Of a stretch of 64,000 nucleotides of DNA, positions 15,955 through 26,190 are shown piece by piece. The notes under the pieces are model-generated. The model was not told where the DNA came from, made no database searches, and was given only the letters and a program-made list of their open reading frames with translations. The translations under genes were made by a program, and so were the position numbers. This stretch comes from Streptomyces sp. MJM8645 (GTDB lineage Bacteria; Actinomycetota; Actinomycetes; Streptomycetales; Streptomycetaceae): assembly GCF_001625365.1 (NCBI RefSeq), contig NZ_LJJF01000001.1, positions 1,054,001 through 1,118,000 of the forward strand. The letters run 5' to 3'. The number at the start of each line of letters is the position of its first letter. Positions within the stretch are counted from its first letter, which is position 1.

Positions 15955-16554
15955 ATGAGCGAGCAGCACAACGTCGTCCTGCTGACCTTCCCGGACGCCA
16001 CCGCGTGGCGGGCGGCCTTCGACGAGGCGCAGCACCTGCCGGGCCTGCGGCAGCTGGCGGCCCTGGAGCGCAGCGCCGACGGCCTGTTGGAGATCCAGGA
16101 CACCTTCACCCGGGGCGCGGGCGTGACCACCGTCAGCTCCGGCGTCCTCGGCGGCCTGGTGGGCCTGGTCGGCGGGCCGATCGGCGTCCTGCTCGGCTTC
16201 GCGGCGGGTGCGGCGCTCGGCAACGCCGCCGAGGAGGGCCGGGCGACGGAGGGCGGCGCCGGGCTGATCATGCTCTCGCCCCGCGTCCCGGACGGCGGCG
16301 CGCTGCTCGTCCTGGAGCTCCGGGAGTCCTCTCCCGACCGGGCCGACGACCTGGCCTCCCGGCACGGGGCCACGGTCGAGCGGATCGACGCGCAGGCCTT
16401 CGCCGAGCAGGTCCGGGCCGCCGAGCACAAGGCGGAGCAGGACACGGCGGAGCAGAACGCGGCGGAGCAGGACACGGCGGAGCAGGATCCGGCCGAGCGG
16501 CACACGGCGGAGGAGCCCAAGGCGGAGGGTCACCGGCCCGACAAGGGCGCCTGA
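15955..16554 (+). CDS. Small membrane protein with Gly-rich hairpin and repeat tail
   Basis: A 199-aa protein. Residues 1-50 form a soluble alpha/beta segment. Two glycine/valine-rich membrane segments follow (VLGGLVGLVGGPIGVLLGFAAGAALGNAA, about 62-90), resembling DUF1269/DUF6325-like general membrane proteins. A second soluble domain ends in a highly charged tail of AEQDT-type pentapeptides. The ATG follows GGAG at the usual distance. Function is unknown; relatives are often annotated as stress-related. It is probably unrelated to the lanthipeptide operon that diverges from it. Confidence 0.75.
   Translation: MSEQHNVVLLTFPDATAWRAAFDEAQHLPGLRQLAALERSADGLLEIQDTFTRGAGVTTVSSGVLGGLVGLVGGPIGVLLGFAAGAALGNAAEEGRATEGGAGLIMLSPRVPDGGALLVLELRESSPDRADDLASRHGATVERIDAQAFAEQVRAAEHKAEQDTAEQNAAEQDTAEQDPAERHTAEEPKAEGHRPDKGA
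16432..16512 (+). repeat. 15-bp coding tandem repeat
   Basis: Five imperfect copies of GCGGAGCAGGACACG plus a partial sixth encode AEQDT/AEQNA/AEQDP/AERHT at the C-terminus of the membrane protein. Copy number may vary by slippage. Confidence 0.85.
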
Positions 16555-16570
16555 ACCGCTGCCCGGCCCC

Positions 16571-18970
16571 TCACTCGGCCCGCAGCGCCTCGACCGTCCG
16601 CGCCCGGGCCGCCCGGACGGCGGGCAGCAGCGCCCCGAGCACCGCGATCAGCACGCCGCCGAGCCCGAGCAGCGCCAGCACCGGCGTGCCGAACACGTCG
16701 AGGGCCGAGGCAGGGAAGCGGAGCCCGGCGCTGTGCCCCATGGCGGGCACCGTCAGCCGGTGCAGCAGCAGCCCGACCGGGAGGCCGATCGCCCCGCCGA
16801 GCGCACCGACCAGGACGACCGGGGCGAGCGCCCCGCCCACGGTCTGCGCCGGGGTCATGCCGAGCGCCTTGGCGACGCCCGTGTCCCGCTTCCGCTCCCG
16901 GATCTCCAGGACGACGGTGTTGAACACCCCGAGCCCGGCGACCACGACGAGCAGCGCGGTGAGCGTGGCGGTGAGGGAGTTCAGGGCGGCGATGGAGCCG
17001 CTGGAGCCGTGCGACCCGCCGGCCTCGGCCGTCATCCGCACCGGGGCGAGGGCGGCGCCGAGGGCGGTGGCGTAGGCGGCGCGGTCGGTGCCGGGCTTCA
17101 GCGCGACGGACCAGGAGTCCGGGTGCGGGGCGGCACCGGGCGGGTAGCCGGCGGCGTCGGTGAACAGTTCGTTGGTCTGCATGTGCGGGTCGAAGACCTC
17201 ACCGACGATCCGGACGGTGACCGCCCTGCCGTGGGAGGTGAAGGTGACCTGGTCGCCGAGCGCCACCGAGGCCTCGGTGAGGAAGGTGGCCGGGGCGACG
17301 GCCTCGCCCGGGGCCCGGAACCAGCGCCCGGAGACCATCCGGTAGCCGGCCCCGGTCGCGTCGCCGTCGAACGCGGTCACCCTGGTGCTCCCCGCGACGC
17401 CGGGGACCGTCACGTCCTCGGTGCCGTCGCCGAAGTAGCCGGCCGTGCCCGGCTGGGCGTCCAGGGCGGCGGTGACGGTGGCCGGGTCGGCGGCGACCGG
17501 CCTGGCGGGAGGCGTCGCCCCGGGCGGGCCGACGGGCCGCTGCGGGTGCACGACGACGTCCGCGGTGTCGTGGTCCTTCGCCGCCTGCACCCAGGTCATC
17601 GTCCCGCCCATGCCCACCGCGAAGACCGCGGCCGCCGTGCCGAACAGCACGGCCGCGAGCATCCCGGCGGCCCGGGCCGGGCGGGCGAAGGGCTGGGCGA
17701 GGCCGAGGCTCAGCGGCCGGGGCAGCGGCAGCCGGGCGGCCAGCTCGGCGGCGCGGGCCGCCGCCCGGTCCCGCCGGGTGCCGCCCGCCGTACGGCCGAC
17801 GGCGAGCGCGTCCACCGTGCGCAGCCGTCCGGCGCGGGCGGCGGCGGCCCAGGCGACCAGGGCGACGGCCGCCAGGGTGCCGCCGGCCACCGCGACGTCC
17901 ACCCAGGGGGCGATGCCGGAGGTGCTGGTGCCGTAGATCCGCCCGGTGGTGGCGAGCACCGGGAGGGTCAGCAGGTTGCCCGCGACCACCCCGAGCAGCG
18001 TGCCGACGGTGGCCGGGATCAGTGCCTGGGCGACGTACGCGCGGACCACCTGGGCGGGCGTGCAGCCGAGCGCCTTGAGCACGCCGATCCGCCGGGTGGC
18101 GGTGCCGACGGCTCCGGCCACCACGTTCCCCGCCACCAGGACCGACATCGCCATGCCGAGCAGGCCGAAGGCGACCATGAACGGCAGGAACATCGCGGTG
18201 TTGCGGTCGGATCCCTGCTTGGCGGTGAGCCAGGACTGGGCGCCGGTCAGCGCACCGGCGGGTGCGGCGGCGGCGACGGCGGCCCGGTCGGCGGCGAGCG
18301 CCTCGGCGGTGGCCGCCTGTGTGAAGCGGTAGAGCATCTCGTAGCCGGGGGTGCTGCCGGGCGCGGTGAGCGCGGCGAGGCCGTCCGGCGTCACCCAGGC
18401 GTCGGCGGTGCGGCTGACGGACCGGCCGAAGCCGACGACGGTGAGGGTCGGCGCGCCCGGCAGGCCGGGCAGGCGCAGTGTGCCGCCGACCTCCCGGACG
18501 GGGCTGCCGTAGCTCGCGTCGAGCACCACCTCCCCCGGTTTCTTGGGCCAACTTCCGTGCAGTAGCTCGATGTTGTCCACACCGCCGGCGGCGTCGGCGC
18601 GGCCCGCGACGGTCATCGGCTCCATCCCCGCCCCGTCCGCGCCGGTCGCACCGCCCGCGCCGGTCGCGCCTGGGCCCGGTTCGGGATCGACGGTGACGGT
18701 GCGGAACGGCCCGGCGGCGGCCGTCACCCCGGGGGCGTGCGCGGTGTCGGCGAGTTGGGCGGCGGTGGCCCGGGCGCCGTCGAAGCGCGCGGTGAGGTGG
18801 GCGCCGTGCTGGCCGCCGAAGGCCTGGTCGAAGGGCTGCTGCGAGGCGACCAGCAGCGAGCCGCCGAGGACGGAGCAGGTGGTGGCCACCAGGGCGGCCA
18901 GCCCGATCGCGACGGACTGCGTGCGGCGCCGGCGGACACCCGCGCGCACCACCCTGCCCAGCGCGGTCAT
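16571..18970 (-). CDS. FtsX-like (MacB family) ABC transporter permease
   Basis: A 799-aa membrane protein with the duplicated FtsX architecture common in actinomycetes. After one N-terminal membrane helix there is an extracellular domain (about 45-250), then three helices (about 265-380), a cytoplasmic linker, a helix near 440, a second extracellular domain and three C-terminal helices. It overlaps the ATPase gene by 4 bp (ATGA), so the pair forms one transporter. Such systems export peptides or lipophilic toxins or mediate mechanotransmission. The divergent histidine kinase/response regulator is the likely control system, a typical antimicrobial-sensing layout, possibly self-protection against the nearby lanthipeptide (inference). 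Confidence 0.88.
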   Translation of the reverse strand: MTALGRVVRAGVRRRRTQSVAIGLAALVATTCSVLGGSLLVASQQPFDQAFGGQHGAHLTARFDGARATAAQLADTAHAPGVTAAAGPFRTVTVDPEPGPGATGAGGATGADGAGMEPMTVAGRADAAGGVDNIELLHGSWPKKPGEVVLDASYGSPVREVGGTLRLPGLPGAPTLTVVGFGRSVSRTADAWVTPDGLAALTAPGSTPGYEMLYRFTQAATAEALAADRAAVAAAAPAGALTGAQSWLTAKQGSDRNTAMFLPFMVAFGLLGMAMSVLVAGNVVAGAVGTATRRIGVLKALGCTPAQVVRAYVAQALIPATVGTLLGVVAGNLLTLPVLATTGRIYGTSTSGIAPWVDVAVAGGTLAAVALVAWAAAARAGRLRTVDALAVGRTAGGTRRDRAAARAAELAARLPLPRPLSLGLAQPFARPARAAGMLAAVLFGTAAAVFAVGMGGTMTWVQAAKDHDTADVVVHPQRPVGPPGATPPARPVAADPATVTAALDAQPGTAGYFGDGTEDVTVPGVAGSTRVTAFDGDATGAGYRMVSGRWFRAPGEAVAPATFLTEASVALGDQVTFTSHGRAVTVRIVGEVFDPHMQTNELFTDAAGYPPGAAPHPDSWSVALKPGTDRAAYATALGAALAPVRMTAEAGGSHGSSGSIAALNSLTATLTALLVVVAGLGVFNTVVLEIRERKRDTGVAKALGMTPAQTVGGALAPVVLVGALGGAIGLPVGLLLHRLTVPAMGHSAGLRFPASALDVFGTPVLALLGLGGVLIAVLGALLPAVRAARARTVEALRAE

Positions 18971-19656
18971 GCCGCCACCGCCGAGTCCGAGACGATCCGG
19001 CCGTCCCGCATCCGGACCGTGCGGGTGGCGCAGTCCTCGGCGAGGGTCAGGTCGTGGGTGACGATCAGGATGGTCTGGCCGTCCTCGTGCAGCTCCCGGA
19101 ACAGCTCCTTGACGTCCTCGCCGGAGGCCGAGTCCAGCGCGCCGGTCGGCTCGTCGGCCAGCAGCAGCGTCGGCCTGTTCATCAACGCCCGTGCCACCGC
19201 GACACGTTGGCGCTCACCACCAGAGAGCCGGGCCGGGTGGGCGCGGGCGTGCCGGTCGATGCCGAGCGACTCCAGCAGCTCTGCGGCCCGGCGCCGGGCC
19301 TCGGCGCGCGGGACGCCCGCGAGTTCGCCGGCGAGCACCACGTTGTCGGCCACGGTGAGGTCGTCCAGCAGGTTGAAGAACTGGAACACCATGCCGATCG
19401 TGCCGCGCCGGTAGCGGGCCGAGCCCGCCTCGCCCAGCCGGTCGACCCGGACCCCGGCCACGGTGACCGTCCCGGCGCTCGGCCGGTCCAGCCCGGCCAC
19501 CAGGTTGAGCAGGGTGGACTTCCCGCTGCCGGACGGGCCGAGCACCGCCACCGACTCCCCCGCCCGCACGCTCAGCGTGACCTCGTCCAGCGCCGCCCGC
19601 GCGCCCTCGTAGTGGCGGCTCACACCGCTCAGTTCGATCACCGGATCGCTGCTCAT
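18967..19656 (-). CDS. MacB/LolD-type ABC transporter ATPase
   Basis: A 229-aa cytoplasmic ATPase powering the adjacent FtsX-like permease. It shows Walker A GPSGSGKST, Q-loop FQFFNLL, signature LSGGERQRVAVARAL, Walker B LLLADEPTGALD and the H-loop VTHD. The start giving MSSDPVIELSGVSRHY was preferred over an in-frame GTG 63 bp upstream. It is first in the operon and overlaps the permease start by 4 bp. Confidence 0.93.
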   Translation of the reverse strand: MSSDPVIELSGVSRHYEGARAALDEVTLSVRAGESVAVLGPSGSGKSTLLNLVAGLDRPSAGTVTVAGVRVDRLGEAGSARYRRGTIGMVFQFFNLLDDLTVADNVVLAGELAGVPRAEARRRAAELLESLGIDRHARAHPARLSGGERQRVAVARALMNRPTLLLADEPTGALDSASGEDVKELFRELHEDGQTILIVTHDLTLAEDCATRTVRMRDGRIVSDSAVAA

Positions 19657-19862
19657 TCCCCGCTCCTCGTACGTTCCCGCTTGGTGGACGACACGAAGGT
19701 ACGGACGGGCGGCGCGCACCCGCGTCCGTCGCCCGGGGCAACTTCGCTACCCCGTCCGGGCGACCCGGCGCGGCGTCATCCTTGCGAGGTAGTCGCCGGG
19801 TGTAGCGGCCGCCGCCGCCCGAGGGGCTGTCCCCGACGGCTCCCGGCCCCCACAATGTCCCG

Positions 19863-21116
19863 GTGATCAACCTCCCGACAGCGGCGCGGCTGCGCGCGGC
19901 GGCCCGCCTGGCCGAACCCCCGGGCGCCGCGCCACCGCCCCGGCCGACCCGGCGCGGCCAGGCCTTCGACCTGGCCCTGGCCCTGTTCCTCGCCTTCTCC
20001 TGCGCCCGCTACGCCACCACCGCGAGCGAGAGTCACGGCACCGACTGGTACGGGCCGATGCTGCTGGTGCCGCTCGTGCCGCTGCCGCTCGTGCTGCGCC
20101 GCCGCCTCCCGCTGGCGGTGCTGTGGGCGGTGCTGCCGGCCGCGCTGCTGGTGCGTCACCAGTCGGAGGACATCGCGTACGCGGCCGGCGTGGCCGTCAT
20201 CGTCGCCGCCTACAGCGCCGCCGCGTACGGGCGCCGCCCGGCGGCGCTGCTGCCGAGCCTGCCGGCGGCCGCCGCGACGCTGGTGGTGCTCTTCGACGAC
20301 GCCAAGCTGCCGCACTTCCCCAACGCGGTGATCGCGCTGCTGGTCCTGGTGCCGGTGTTCGCGGTCGCCTACGAACTGCGGATGTGGCGCCGCCGGGTGG
20401 ACGAGGAGCGCGAACGGCTGTCCGCCCTGGAGAGCGGGCGGCTGGCCGCGCTGGAGCACGCGGCGGAGCACGCCGTGGAGCTCGAACGGGCGCGGATCGC
20501 CCGGGAGTTGCACGACGTGGTGACGCACAACGTGAGCATGATGACGATCCAGGCCGGGGCAGCCCGCAAGATCCTGGACACCGCCCCGGACAAGGCCCGC
20601 GAGGCGATGGCCGCGGTGGAGGCCGGCGGTCGCGCCGCGATGACCGAACTGCGCCAGGTCATGGGCCTGTTGACGATCGACTCGGAGACCGGCGACGACC
20701 CGGCCGCGACCGCCGACCTCAGCCCGCAGCCGGGCCTGGGCCGACTGGACGCGCTGGTCGACGGCGTCCGGCGGGCCGGGCTGCCGGTCGAGCTGACCGT
20801 CACCGGGGAGCGCCGGGCCGTCCCGCCCGGGGTCGAACTCGCCGCCTACCGCGTGGTCCAGGAGGCGCTCACCAACACCGTCAAGCACGCGGGCGGCGCG
20901 GATGCCGCGGTGACCGTCGAGTACGCCCCCGGCCACCTGCGGGTGGAGGTCACCGACACCGGCGGCCGGACCACCGGCGCCGCCGCCACCGGCAACGGAC
21001 GCGGCCTGATCGGCCTGCGCGAACGCCTCGCCGTCTACGGCGGCACCCTGCACACCGGCCCCCGACCGCGCGGCGGCTACCGCGTCAAGGCCCTGATCCC
21101 CCTGGAGAGTTCATGA
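19863..21116 (+). CDS. NarL-type sensor histidine kinase
   Basis: A 417-aa membrane kinase with GTG start. Five or so hydrophobic segments lie in the first 175 residues, without a large extracellular sensor, so the signal is probably perceived in the membrane. A coiled-coil linker leads to the HisKA_3 box ARELHDVVTHNVSMM with the phospho-accepting His. The HATPase domain has EALTNTVKHAGG and GNGRGLIGLRERL. It overlaps the response regulator by 4 bp and diverges from the MacB-like ABC genes, which it probably controls. Confidence 0.92.
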   Translation: MINLPTAARLRAAARLAEPPGAAPPPRPTRRGQAFDLALALFLAFSCARYATTASESHGTDWYGPMLLVPLVPLPLVLRRRLPLAVLWAVLPAALLVRHQSEDIAYAAGVAVIVAAYSAAAYGRRPAALLPSLPAAAATLVVLFDDAKLPHFPNAVIALLVLVPVFAVAYELRMWRRRVDEERERLSALESGRLAALEHAAEHAVELERARIARELHDVVTHNVSMMTIQAGAARKILDTAPDKAREAMAAVEAGGRAAMTELRQVMGLLTIDSETGDDPAATADLSPQPGLGRLDALVDGVRRAGLPVELTVTGERRAVPPGVELAAYRVVQEALTNTVKHAGGADAAVTVEYAPGHLRVEVTDTGGRTTGAAATGNGRGLIGLRERLAVYGGTLHTGPRPRGGYRVKALIPLESS

Positions 21117-21805
21117 GCGAGCAGGCGCTGCGCGTGGTGGTGGCCGACGACCAGGCCCTGGTCCGCACCGGGTTCCGGCTGATCCTCGAATCGGAGGGGA
21201 TCGAGGTGGTCGCCGAGGCCGAGGGCGGCGAGCAGGCCGTCGCCGCCGTCCGCCGCACCCGCCCGGACGTCGTCCTGATGGACATCCGGATGCCCGGCCT
21301 GGACGGGCTGGAGGCCACCCGCCGGATCCTCGCCGACGCCGGCCCGGCGGACCACCCGCCGCGGGTGATCATGCTGACCACCTTCGACCTCGACCAGTAC
21401 GTCTACGCCGCGATGGCGGCCGGGGCGAGCGGCTTCCTGCTCAAGGACGTCACCCCGGAGCACCTGGCCGCCGCCGTCCGGCTGGTCCGCACCGGCGACG
21501 CGCTGCTGGCCCCGGCGATCACCCGCCGCCTGGTCGAACGCTTCGCCCGCCCGGACGCCCCCGCCGCCGCCCCGCACCGCGAACTGGCCGCGCTCACCCC
21601 GCGCGAGCGGGAGGTGATGGGCCTGCTCGCCCGCGGCCTCAGCAACGCCGAACTCGCCGCCCGGCTCCAGCTCTCCGAGGCGACCGTCAAGACGCACGTG
21701 GCCCGGATCCTCGGCAAGCTGAACCTGCGGGACCGGGCCCAGGCGGTGGTCGCCGCCTACGAGACCGGGCTGGTCAGCGTCGGCACGGCGGCGGAACCCC
21801 GGTAG
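21113..21805 (+). CDS. NarL/LuxR-type response regulator
   Basis: A 230-aa regulator. The receiver domain has the acidic pair DD near residue 12, the phospho-acceptor Asp in VVLMDIRMPG and the conserved Lys in FLLKDV. A LuxR helix-turn-helix follows (LTPREREVMGLLARGLSNAELAARL...TVKTHVARI in part). The ATG overlaps the kinase stop (ATGA). Probable target is the divergent ABC transporter promoter between 19657 and 19862, inferred from position. Confidence 0.94.
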   Translation: MSEQALRVVVADDQALVRTGFRLILESEGIEVVAEAEGGEQAVAAVRRTRPDVVLMDIRMPGLDGLEATRRILADAGPADHPPRVIMLTTFDLDQYVYAAMAAGASGFLLKDVTPEHLAAAVRLVRTGDALLAPAITRRLVERFARPDAPAAAPHRELAALTPREREVMGLLARGLSNAELAARLQLSEATVKTHVARILGKLNLRDRAQAVVAAYETGLVSVGTAAEPR

Positions 21806-21810
21806 CGGTC

Positions 21811-21850
21811 CGCCATCGGCCCGGAGGCGTGCACCTCCGGGCCGATGGCG
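21811..21850 (+). terminator. Hairpin between response regulator and katG
   Basis: CGCCATCGGCCCGGAGG and its exact complement make a 17-bp stem with a 6-nt CGTGCA loop, starting 5 bp after the regulator stop. It probably terminates both convergent units. Confidence 0.88.
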
Positions 21851-21922
21851 GGCTGACGCCAACCCCCGTCGGCCGCCCGGGAACCCGGGATCGGACGATC
21901 GCGGGACCAGGCGGACGCGGGG

Positions 21923-24169
<2,247 letters not shown>

Positions 24170-24232
24170 CTACAAGGCGGATCACGGTGTCTTGACTGCT
24201 ACTTCCTGCTACCCAGGCTATCGCCGGAGCCG

Positions 24233-24260
24233 ATCCTACGATGGACACGATCCACGTCAA
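24233..24260 (-). promoter_or_regulatory. katG promoter
   Basis: On the minus strand TTGACG (24255-24260) and TAGGAT (24233-24238) are 16 bp apart, a good match to the principal actinomycete sigma factor. It would give a leader of about 70 nt before the katG ATG. Confidence 0.6.
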
Positions 24261-24334
24261 GAACGACACCAAAGGCATATCCGATCGGGAACCGGAGCGA
24301 AGTCGAAATCACTTGGTAAAATCCTGACCTCCCA

Positions 24335-24352
24335 TTGACCTGAATAGGTGAA
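24335..24352 (+). promoter_or_regulatory. Inverted repeat overlapping the fur leader
   Basis: TTGACCT-GAAT-AGGTGAA is an inverted repeat with one mismatch, ending 5 bp before the regulator ATG. TAAAAT at 24317-24322 could be the -10 box. Position suggests autoregulation by the Fur-family protein; the sequence is not a canonical Fur box. Confidence 0.4.
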
Positions 24353-24357
24353 CCGAT

Positions 24358-24771
24358 ATGAGTGACCTGCTGGAGCGACTGCGCGGACGCGGCTGGCGCC
24401 TCACCTCCCAGCGGCGTGTCGTGGCGGAGGTCCTGGACGGCGAGCACGTTCACCTCACCGCCGACGAGGTCCACGCCCGAGCCGCCGAACGCCTGCCCGA
24501 GATCTCCCGGGCCACCGTCTACAACACCCTCGGCGAACTGGTCACCCTCGGCGAGGTCACCGAGGTCTCCACCGACGGCCGGGCCAAGCGCTACGACCCC
24601 AACGCCCACCACCCGCACCAGCACCTCGTCTGCACCCACTGCGGCACCATCCGCGACGTCCACCCCACCGACGACCCCCTCGCCGCCCTCCCCGCCGACC
24701 AGCGCTTCGGCTTCACCGTCACCGACGCCGCCGTCACCTACCGCGGCCTCTGCCCGACCTGCGCGGGCTGA
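24358..24771 (+). CDS. Fur-family regulator, peroxide-sensing (PerR/CatR-like)
   Basis: A 137-aa DNA-binding metalloprotein. The N-terminal winged helix (LTSQRRVVAEVL to ISRATVYNTLGEL) is followed by a dimerisation domain with the regulatory metal cluster HHPHQHLVC. Two structural zinc CxxC pairs are visible: CTHC and CPTC. It is divergent from katG, the usual arrangement for regulators that derepress peroxidase when the bound metal site is oxidised. Zur or Nur identity is less likely given the neighbour, but cannot be excluded from motifs alone. Confidence 0.88.
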   Translation: MSDLLERLRGRGWRLTSQRRVVAEVLDGEHVHLTADEVHARAAERLPEISRATVYNTLGELVTLGEVTEVSTDGRAKRYDPNAHHPHQHLVCTHCGTIRDVHPTDDPLAALPADQRFGFTVTDAAVTYRGLCPTCAG

Positions 24772-24857
24772 CCACGGCCTGACCACGGCCTGACCACGGG
24801 CCAGGACTCCCGGTCCCGCCCGGACCGAGGACCGGCATTCCCTGCGAAGATCGGGGG

Positions 24858-25301
24858 ATGGAACTGACGATGGTTGACGTCATACCGGGGAACGCCGCCA
24901 TGGCGACCGATGTCGGGCCGCTGATACGGCAGTTGAGGCCGGCCCTGACCGCCGAGGGGTTCGCCGCCTTCGCCGCCGAGGCGCACGCGCAGGGGCTGGT
25001 CTTCACCGCCGCGTACGACGGTCGCGGGCGGTGCGTCGGGGTGGCGACCCACCGGGTGCTGGCGACCAGTCGCGGCCGGCTGCTGTTCGTCGACGACCTG
25101 GTGACCGACCGCGCGGTGCGGTCGGCGGGGGTCGGCGGGCGGCTGATGGCGGAGCTGGAGGAGCGGGCCCGGCGGACGGGGTGCGCCCGGATCGAGCTCG
25201 ACTCGGGGGTGACCAACCACGGCGCGCACCGGTTTTATCACACGGCCCGGATGTCGATCGTCGCCCTGCACTTCGCCCGCGAGATCCGGGCCGGTTCGTA
25301 G
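24858..25301 (+). CDS. GNAT family N-acetyltransferase
   Basis: A 147-aa single-domain acetyltransferase. The acetyl-CoA loop VRSAGVGGRLMAELEERAR matches the Q/RxxGxG/A motif, preceded by the FVDDLVTD beta strand. The C-terminal LDSGVTNHGAHRFYHTAR segment is typical of small cytoplasmic GNATs. Substrate is unknown. It is monocistronic, about 90 bp after the Fur-family gene. Confidence 0.85.
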   Translation: MELTMVDVIPGNAAMATDVGPLIRQLRPALTAEGFAAFAAEAHAQGLVFTAAYDGRGRCVGVATHRVLATSRGRLLFVDDLVTDRAVRSAGVGGRLMAELEERARRTGCARIELDSGVTNHGAHRFYHTARMSIVALHFAREIRAGS

Positions 25302-25458
25302 CGGTTCGAGGGGACGGCCGGTTCACGGCCCGCGGTGCCGGCCGGTTCGCGGCCGTTCGCCGCGGCCCCGGGCCGGAGTTGACACGGAATCACGGAGTTG
25401 ACGGACCCGCCGGCCTGCCCTTGACCCCCTCCGGGGCCTGGCTGGGACGATCCCCGGC

Positions 25459-26004
25459 ATGGGCGAAACCATCAACGAGAAGCAGCCGATATTCTCCGCC
25501 GACGCCGACATTCGCATTTCCGCGACACCGATCGAGGTCTACGCGGTGATCAGCGACCTGCCGCGCAGCGGCGAATGGAGCCCGGAATGCCTGGGCGGTG
25601 AATGGACGGTCGGCGAGCCGGCCGCCGTCGGGTCCGTGTTCCGCGGCGACAACCTCCGCGGCGACGACATCGTCGCCTGGGCGCCGGTGGTCCGCGGCCG
25701 GTGGACGACCCAGTCCGAGGTGGTCACCGCGGAGCCGGGCCGGACCTTCCGGTGGGCGATACACAACTCGGACGGCCAGAAGCAGGAGAGCATCTGGGGC
25801 TTCGACATCGAAGCAGCCGAGGGCGGCGGCAGCCTGCTGACCCACCACTTCCGTATGGACTCGGCCACCCAGGGCATCAAGGGCATCACCGCGGAGATGG
25901 ACGCGGCCGAGAAGCAGCGCTTCTTCGCGGAGTGGGGCGACAAGATCTCCGGCGATCTGGCCGCCTCCCTGCAGCGCATCAAGGCCGTCATCGAAGAGGC
26001 GTGA
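25459..26004 (+). CDS. SRPBCC (START-like) family protein
   Basis: A 181-aa soluble protein with the helix-grip fold. It begins with ADIRISATPIEVYAVISDLPRSGEWSPEC, the typical polyketide-cyclase/SRPBCC opening, and ends in a long C-terminal helix. Such proteins bind hydrophobic ligands in a cavity and serve as cyclases, carriers or resistance proteins. It precedes the first adenylate-forming enzyme of the putative diazo cluster by 186 bp on the same strand. Membership in the cluster is uncertain. Confidence 0.75.
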   Translation: MGETINEKQPIFSADADIRISATPIEVYAVISDLPRSGEWSPECLGGEWTVGEPAAVGSVFRGDNLRGDDIVAWAPVVRGRWTTQSEVVTAEPGRTFRWAIHNSDGQKQESIWGFDIEAAEGGGSLLTHHFRMDSATQGIKGITAEMDAAEKQRFFAEWGDKISGDLAASLQRIKAVIEEA

Positions 26005-26190
26005 CGCCGGGCGGTATCCGGCCTTTCCGCGATTCGCCCGGAATTCCCGGGCTCGTGCCCGGGCACGCGGCCATTCGGACGCCCGGGCACGCCAATTCAC
26101 CTCGGACGGTGTCCCTTTCACCGCGGGTGGTGTCCATTCCATTCACGTCAGGCGCCGACGGCGCACAGCCACGGCCCGGGAGGCGTACAG

